From: Combretum micranthum
Taxonomy: Eukaryota; Streptophyta; Magnoliopsida; Myrtales; Combretaceae
Direction of reading: 5' to 3'
Length of the DNA stretch: 64,000 bases
Assembly (NCBI GenBank): GCA_024138025.1
Contig: JAMXBD010000207.1
Span: 1,302,001 to 1,366,000 of the forward strand
Within the stretch, counting starts at the first letter, position 1. Each line of letters opens with the position of its first letter. A program made the position numbers and the translations under genes. Below the pieces are notes generated by a model that saw only the letters and a program-made list of their open reading frames with translations, had not been told where the DNA came from and ran no database searches. Positions 58,131 to 64,000 of the stretch are shown here, piece by piece.

Positions 58131-61100
58131 AATCACAACCTATAATTTTAGTGGAGCAGATCAACACTATGAGCATTTTGTCATATGATATTAACCGTGG
58201 ATCAAGTTGTAGTTTGAGTTACTATTTTCAATTAGGATTATTTCTTAGGTAAATTGCATTGAAAGATATCAACATTTGAAAATAAGTTCATTTAAAATAT
58301 CAACGTTTGGAGTAGTTAAAAGCAACAATCAACATTTGGGGAAAATTTTATTTAATGCATCAACATTTAGTTAAAAAGAGAAATCAACCTTTTATAAAGT
58401 AAGTCAAACAAAATATTAATAATCAACCTTTAATGAAAATAAAGAAAACTTAATTGAAAAATGATCCAAACGTTGATACCTTAAATGAACTTTGAAAAAT
58501 GTTACTACCTCATTTGATTCACTTTGTAAGATGTTGACTCCTCTTTTTAATCGCTTGAAACGTTAGCACCTTAAGTGAACTTACCCTCCTAATATAGACA
58601 TCTTATAATTTACACTTTATTTTTTTTACATGAATCATCTACACAAGATGAATGGTACCTAGAACTTGATTGTTGTTGACTTAAATATACCTCAAGAATT
58701 AATTACAACACAAATTCATGGGTTTGTGTTTCAAAGAGGTAGCGAATGGCACTTAGCTGAAGTTGAAGGAAATTTTATTGTATATTCATTTAACATGTGC
58801 ATTTGATAGATGTAGATAAGTCAAAATTTTCTCCTTGATTGATTATCCTTAGTCGTATGCAGTTGAAGGAAGAAGTAGGTAGAATGAATTTGATTCGAAC
58901 CCTCTAATTCTTGTTAATTATCCTCCGACCAAATAAAACAAAGACACAAAAAAAAACACAAGAAATAAAAGCAGAGTATAAATTTTTCTAAATCTAATGT
59001 TGCTATGCAATAATTTCCAGTGAAGGCATATTCATCAAAGTGTTCAAGCTGAATATTCTTGAATGAGTCATAGATAAAGTTGCAATTTGAGTTACCATTT
59101 TCAAATAGAATAATTTTTCACATGAACCACCTTCATGTAGTTATTGTAGCAATTTTTATTTTATTTTCATATTTTAGCAATACTTTTCAATTTTACAATA
59201 TAAAAAGTTGTTAAAAATGTACTTTGTCTTAAGAAAATTCTATGATATTATGATCATTTTTCGGCTATACTTTAATTAAACATATTGTAAAAAAATCTTT
59301 GAAAATAAAAAGAGGATCCATGTATGATTGAAGATATTAAAATATTTGAATCACTAAGTTTTTCTCAGACAAAGTGCTATAGGTTAGATTATAAATTTTT
59401 GGCATTGGTTGATGTGATGAATATTATACTCTATGATCCAATAAGTGAAAGGGAGATTACTCTTCCACAGTTAAGATCCTTGACAGAGTTATTTAACTTT
59501 AAGCAAGACAAGGATTAGTATATCATTAAGATAATTAAGATCATCCAAGAGGTGTTCTATACCTCTAGGTAAGGATATATTTGTGTATGTATGTATACGA
59601 ATGGAAAACAAGAGAGGATTATACTGATCAGATTTTTTTATTTTTGACCCCACAAATCACAATTACTAGTCAATTGCAAGCTATAATTTTGGTGGAGCAT
59701 CACAATAAGCATTTTGTCTTGTAGGATTAGTTGTGGACCAAGCTATAGTTTGAGTAACCATCTTCAAACAGGATTATTTTTATATTAATCACCTGCTCAA
59801 CATGAATAGTATTTGAAAATTGATTGCTTGTGACTTAAATATATCTTAAGAATTATTTACAACACAAATTCATGAGTTTGTGCTTTAGAAAGGTGGTGAA
59901 TGGTACTTAACTAAAGTTGAAGGACAATTATGTTGCATTCAATAAACATGTCAAACATTTTCTTCTTAACTAATTACCCTTAGCTATTAAACGAAGAAGT
60001 AGCTTCAATGAATTACATTTGAACCCTATGCTTCTTGCTATTCATCCTCCAGCTGAATAAAACAGAGATGCAAAACAAAACAGAAACAAAGTTGTACGTT
60101 TCCAAATCAATGTCACCATCTCTACAATAAATATCCAATGAAAAACATATTTATTAAAGTGTTCAAGCTAAATATTCTTGAATGACTTATAGACAAAGGT
60201 GTAGATCGAGTTACCATTTTCAAATAGAACGATTTTTCACATGACCAACCTACAAGCAGTTATTGCATCATTTTTTTTTCTATATTCTAGCAATATTTAA
60301 TAATACTTTTCAAATTTATAATACAAAAAGTTACTAGAAAAAGTATTTTGTCTTAAGAAAATTCTATGGTATTGTGATCATAATTTGGTTATCCTTTAAA
60401 TAAACATATTATGAAAATCAATAGAAAAATTTAGAAAATAGGAAAAAGATCTTCTGTAGCCCATGATAGATAAAAGTTCTACTAATATTTACATACAGTA
60501 TTTTATTTTTCAGTCGTTTTAGTTATAAGTTTTTTTTTTTTTATATGTAACATAAGCGCACTTCGAATGCCATGGATATTGCTATCTTATTAGCCTAAAT
60601 CTTGTACCCCGTCATTTTTTAGTGTTGTTAAAAATATTTGAATCACAAACTTTTGCTCAAATGAAGTGCCTGGGGCCGGATTATGGATTTTTGCATTAGT
60701 TAATGCAATGAATACCATGCTCTATGATCTATCTAGAGATCTATCTAGAGAAAGAAAGATTTCTCTTCCACAATTAAGATCCTTAAAAGATTTATTTAAC
60801 TTAAATCAAGTGGATGATTAATATACCCTTAAGATAATTAAGTTCAACCATGAAAATGAATTTTTTACCATTAGTACAAGTATATATGTATGTATATATA
60901 TTAGCTAATTTCTTTTATCTTTGAATCCATAAATCACAATTGCTAATCAATCATAAGCTATAATTTTGGTGGAGCACCACAATATGAATTTTCTTGTGTG
61001 TTATGAGTTGTCAACCAAGTTGTAGTTTGAGTTATCGTTTTCGGATGCGATTATTTTTTTACAAAATCACCTAGATGGGATTAATATTACTTGAAATTGA

Positions 61101-63420
61101 TTTTTTACAACATAAATATACCTTAAGAATTAATTACATAAAAAATTAGGCAGTGAAGAAGTATGTTGAATAAAGTTGATTTGAACCCTTTGATTCTTGC
61201 TAATTATTCTCTAGTGTAGATTAAAAAGCAAAAAAAGTAAAGGTGTACGTGTCAGCATCATATGCCATCATTTTTACATAAACCATCTGCACTTGTTTGT
61301 TATATCATTTTTATTTTTATATAACCTTGTGATAGTTAGCAATACTTTTGAAATTTATAACATAAAAAATTGTTGGAAAATGTATTTGGTGTTGAGAAAC
61401 TTCTATGGTATTATGATTGTATTTCGGTTATACTTTAATTAATCTTATTATGAAAAAAATATAAAAATGATCCACGTATGGTTAAGGATAGCCAAAACTT
61501 CTACCAACAACTATATATAGTGTTTTTGTTTTTTATTCACTCTAAGAATATAAGTTTGAATTGTTTTTTTTATTCGTAATGCACGACCCATGTTGAATAG
61601 CATGATTGCTACTACCATACCAACCTAAACCCTTTATCAATACCTAATCATTTCTTAATGTTTGAAAATATTTGAATCACCAACTTTTGATCAATCAAAG
61701 TGGTGTAGGTTAGATTACATTTTTTTGGCATTAGTTGATGTGATGAATGATATACTTTATGATCCATTTAGTGAAAGGAAAATTGTTATATAACAATTAA
61801 GACCTTTGTCTTTAATCAAAAGTAGGATTATTATACCCTGGATAATTAAGTTCAACAAAGATGAAGAGTTTTATATTGTTAGCTACGTTATACAGGTATA
61901 TGTGTGCATGTGTGTATATGTATAATTGGCAAATTAGAGGTGATTTTATCGATTGAATTCTTTCATCTTTGACCCCCACAAATCGCAATTATTGATCAAT
62001 TATAAGCTATAGTTGGTAGAGAAAATAATATGCATTTCGTGTCAGGTGATTCATTAACCAAATTATAGTTTAAGTTATCATTTTTAAATAAGATTATTTT
62101 TTACATGAGCTACCTACATGAGATGGATAATACTTGGAAGTTGTTTTGTGGACTTAAATATACCTCAAGAATTAATTACAACACATTCATGAGTTTGTGC
62201 TTTAAAGAGGTAGTACATGGTATCGAGGAAGATGAATGATCATTTTGTTTTATATTTATTCAACATGTGTGTTTGATAGATGTAGATAAGTCAAAACTTC
62301 TCGTCTTGATCTATTATCATCGGTTTTATCCAATTGAAAGGTAAAATCGACTAAATGAATTAGATTTGAACCCTTCATGTTGATAATTATTCTTTAGCTG
62401 AATAAAATGAACACTTCAAAGAAAACAAAAAACAAAGGTGCGTTTTCACATTTGATACCACTATCCCAACATTAGGTCTCTGATGAAAAGTATATCCATT
62501 GACATGTTCAAGCTGAATTTTAGATGAAACTTTGACCAAATTGTACTTTGAGTTTCCGTTTTCGTGTAGGATTATTTTTCACATGAACCACCTACATGCA
62601 ATTATTGTTGCAAATTTTTTTCTACATTCTAGCAATAGTTAGCAACACTTTCCAAATTTATAGTGCAAATTTGCCGAAACATGTACTCTATCTTAAGAAA
62701 CTTCTATAATATTATAATTGTATTTTAGTTCTAATTTAATTAAACTTATTGTGAAAAATAATAGAATAATCTGTAAAAATAAGAAAAAGGTCCACATATT
62801 GCCAGGATAACCAAAACTTCTACCAACAGTTATATATAGTTTTTTTTTTATTCGCTTGAAGTGTAAGTTTGAATTCTTTTTCATTTTTATTTGTAATATA
62901 CGACTTGCTTCTAATGTCATGGTTGCTGCTACTTTACCAACTTAAATCTTGTATCCAATTATTTCTTAGGTTAAAAATATTCAAATCGCCAACTTTTGTT
63001 CTAAAAAAGTGTTGCACATTATTTGATGCAATGAATGTTTCTAGTCCATGATCCATTTAATGAAAGGAAGATTGCTCTACCATAGTTAAAATCCTTGACA
63101 GAGTTATTTAACATAATTTAGAGGAGGATTAATATACCCTTGAGATAATTAAGTTCAACAAAAAGGAGAAGTGGTATACCGTTAGGTTCGGGTGTGTGTG
63201 TGTATCTTTATTCAAATGGCAAATAAGATTCAATTGTATCAATCAAATTCTTTTATCTTTGAATTCACAAAGCATGATGTACTCAGAAATTAATGGTCTG
63301 TAACTTAAATACACCTCAAGAATTAATTACAACACAAATTTTGTGCTTAGAAGAGTCAATCAATGATACCTAGCTGAAATTAAATGAATTGTGCTATATG
63401 TTCATTTAACACATGCGTTC
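58131..63420 (+). repeat. Tandem array of about 1.0-1.3 kb units (four to five copies)
   Basis: Two anchors recur in order. The phrase 'aagctataattttggtggagc' with variants occurs near 58151, 59692, 60969 and 62016. The phrase 'aatatttgaatcac' followed by a coding-like segment occurs near 59341, 60633, 61667 and 62976. The first interval (1541 bp) is lengthened by a 338-bp fold-back element. The best coding-like copy is 59324-59518 (FESLSFSQTKCYRLDYKFLA, MNIILYDPISEREITLPQL). The 'YDP.S...I.LP.L' pattern resembles plant F-box/DUF295-type proteins, but frames are broken in the other copies. I read it as a tandemly amplified, decayed gene fragment of uncertain identity. Confidence 0.75.
58248..58585. 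mobile_element. Fold-back (MITE-like) element, 338 bp
   Basis: The left arm starts ggtaaattgcattgaaag with 'aagttcatttaaaatatcaa' and 'cgtttgga'. The right arm read on the minus strand gives ggtaagttcacttaagg and later 'aagttcatttaaggtatcaa' with 'cgtttgga'. The arms are long, imperfect and divided by a short centre. It interrupts the first unit of the tandem array. No obvious target duplication was found. Confidence 0.6.
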
Positions 63421-63713
63421 AATAGATGTTAATAGAGATGTTCATAATTCGGGTAACTAGTCCATAATCTCATTTTTTTAACAGAACTGTAATGATCATA
63501 TGTTTGAATATCTTATCCCGAAACCAATCCATTATTAATGGTTAACGATAGTTAACCATTCTTTCAATTAATTTTTTCAATTTTTGATTTTAATCATTAA
63601 ATACAACGGTTAACCTTATTTTCAATTATAACACAAAAAATTAGATTATAAAACCAACAAATCAATAATATAAGTCTAATACTAATTTATAAGACTTAAA
63701 ATTCAATACCAAT

Positions 63714-64000
63714 TGTCACGCCTCTAATATGGGGCCTAGTAGAGGATTTATCTAAAGCTATCATATCACGTGTGCACCCATCATATGAGAGCCGTCTTGT
63801 AAGTCAGAGTGTACAAGACTCTATTTGTTTATAAGTGATTATCATATAAATGATATATTATATTACAGGATTTCAACTATGGAATCCGATTTTTCAATTT
63901 CTACCAAGATCGTAGAGAATCGGTATCCCCTACCAAATGGTGAAAGTGGGTTTCAAACTACTACATACAAAATTCAAAATTTATCTAATTTACATTCTAA
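63714..64000 (+). repeat. Start of an LTR, cut by the window edge
   Basis: The sequence tgtcacgcctctaatatggg at 63714 has the TGTCACGCC opening found on many plant gypsy-type LTRs and differs in character from the AT-rich DNA before it. The element would continue beyond the window, so neither the family nor the orientation is certain. Confidence 0.4.

Overview
The window is a plant nuclear genome segment, most likely from a eudicot. The reasons are AT-rich intergenic DNA, spliced genes with plant-type GT/AG introns, and dense Ty3/gypsy, Ty1/copia, hAT-like, MULE and Helitron-like debris. I cannot name the species. There is one nearly complete host gene. Most other coding sequence is transposon-derived or broken. 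I recognised no rRNA, tRNA, CRISPR array or prokaryotic feature by eye.

Layout. Positions 1-3616 are non-coding and pass into a 2.5 kb AT-rich degenerate repeat. A roughly 39-bp minisatellite (3617-3696 and 9401-11170) is split by a 5.7 kb minus-strand Ty3/gypsy element (3697-9400). That element has both LTRs, a primer binding site and a polypurine tract. It has lost protease and the front of reverse transcriptase, and two hAT-like elements sit in it, one at the YxDD-proximal site and one in the primer binding site. From 13.2 to 16.5 kb lie minus-strand exons of a decayed, partly duplicated TPX2-like gene. From 17216 to 24606 a 3.7 kb solo LTR with a perfect 5-bp target duplication is interrupted by a second complete 3.7 kb LTR of the same family. 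From 25.2 to 30.8 kb is a decayed Mutator-like (MULE) locus with a transposase followed by a plant mobile domain (PMD) gene on the same strand.

From 31 to 48 kb there is no host gene that I can support. This stretch holds hAT-like elements (33036-33959, a tandemly duplicated one at 40696-41860, and 46570-47431), a Helitron-like element, a possible diverged long LTR, and a segmental duplication. The host gene lies at 49629-52710 on the minus strand. It is a four-exon M1 metallopeptidase, the plant homologue of leukotriene A-4 hydrolase/aminopeptidase. All active-site motifs are present, but one base is missing in the last exon. From 53 to 64 kb are a roughly 210-bp tandem duplication, a hAT-like element, a copia 3' remnant, a 5 kb array of roughly 1.0-1.3 kb repeats, and the start of another LTR at the right edge.

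The genes do not form a shared pathway. The main story is layered transposon insertion around one housekeeping peptidase gene. The points most worth pursuing are the MULE transposase-PMD pair, the LTR-in-LTR nest at a poly-C tract with a conserved 42-nt splice-bounded segment, the doubly hit gypsy element, and the frameshift in the peptidase gene.
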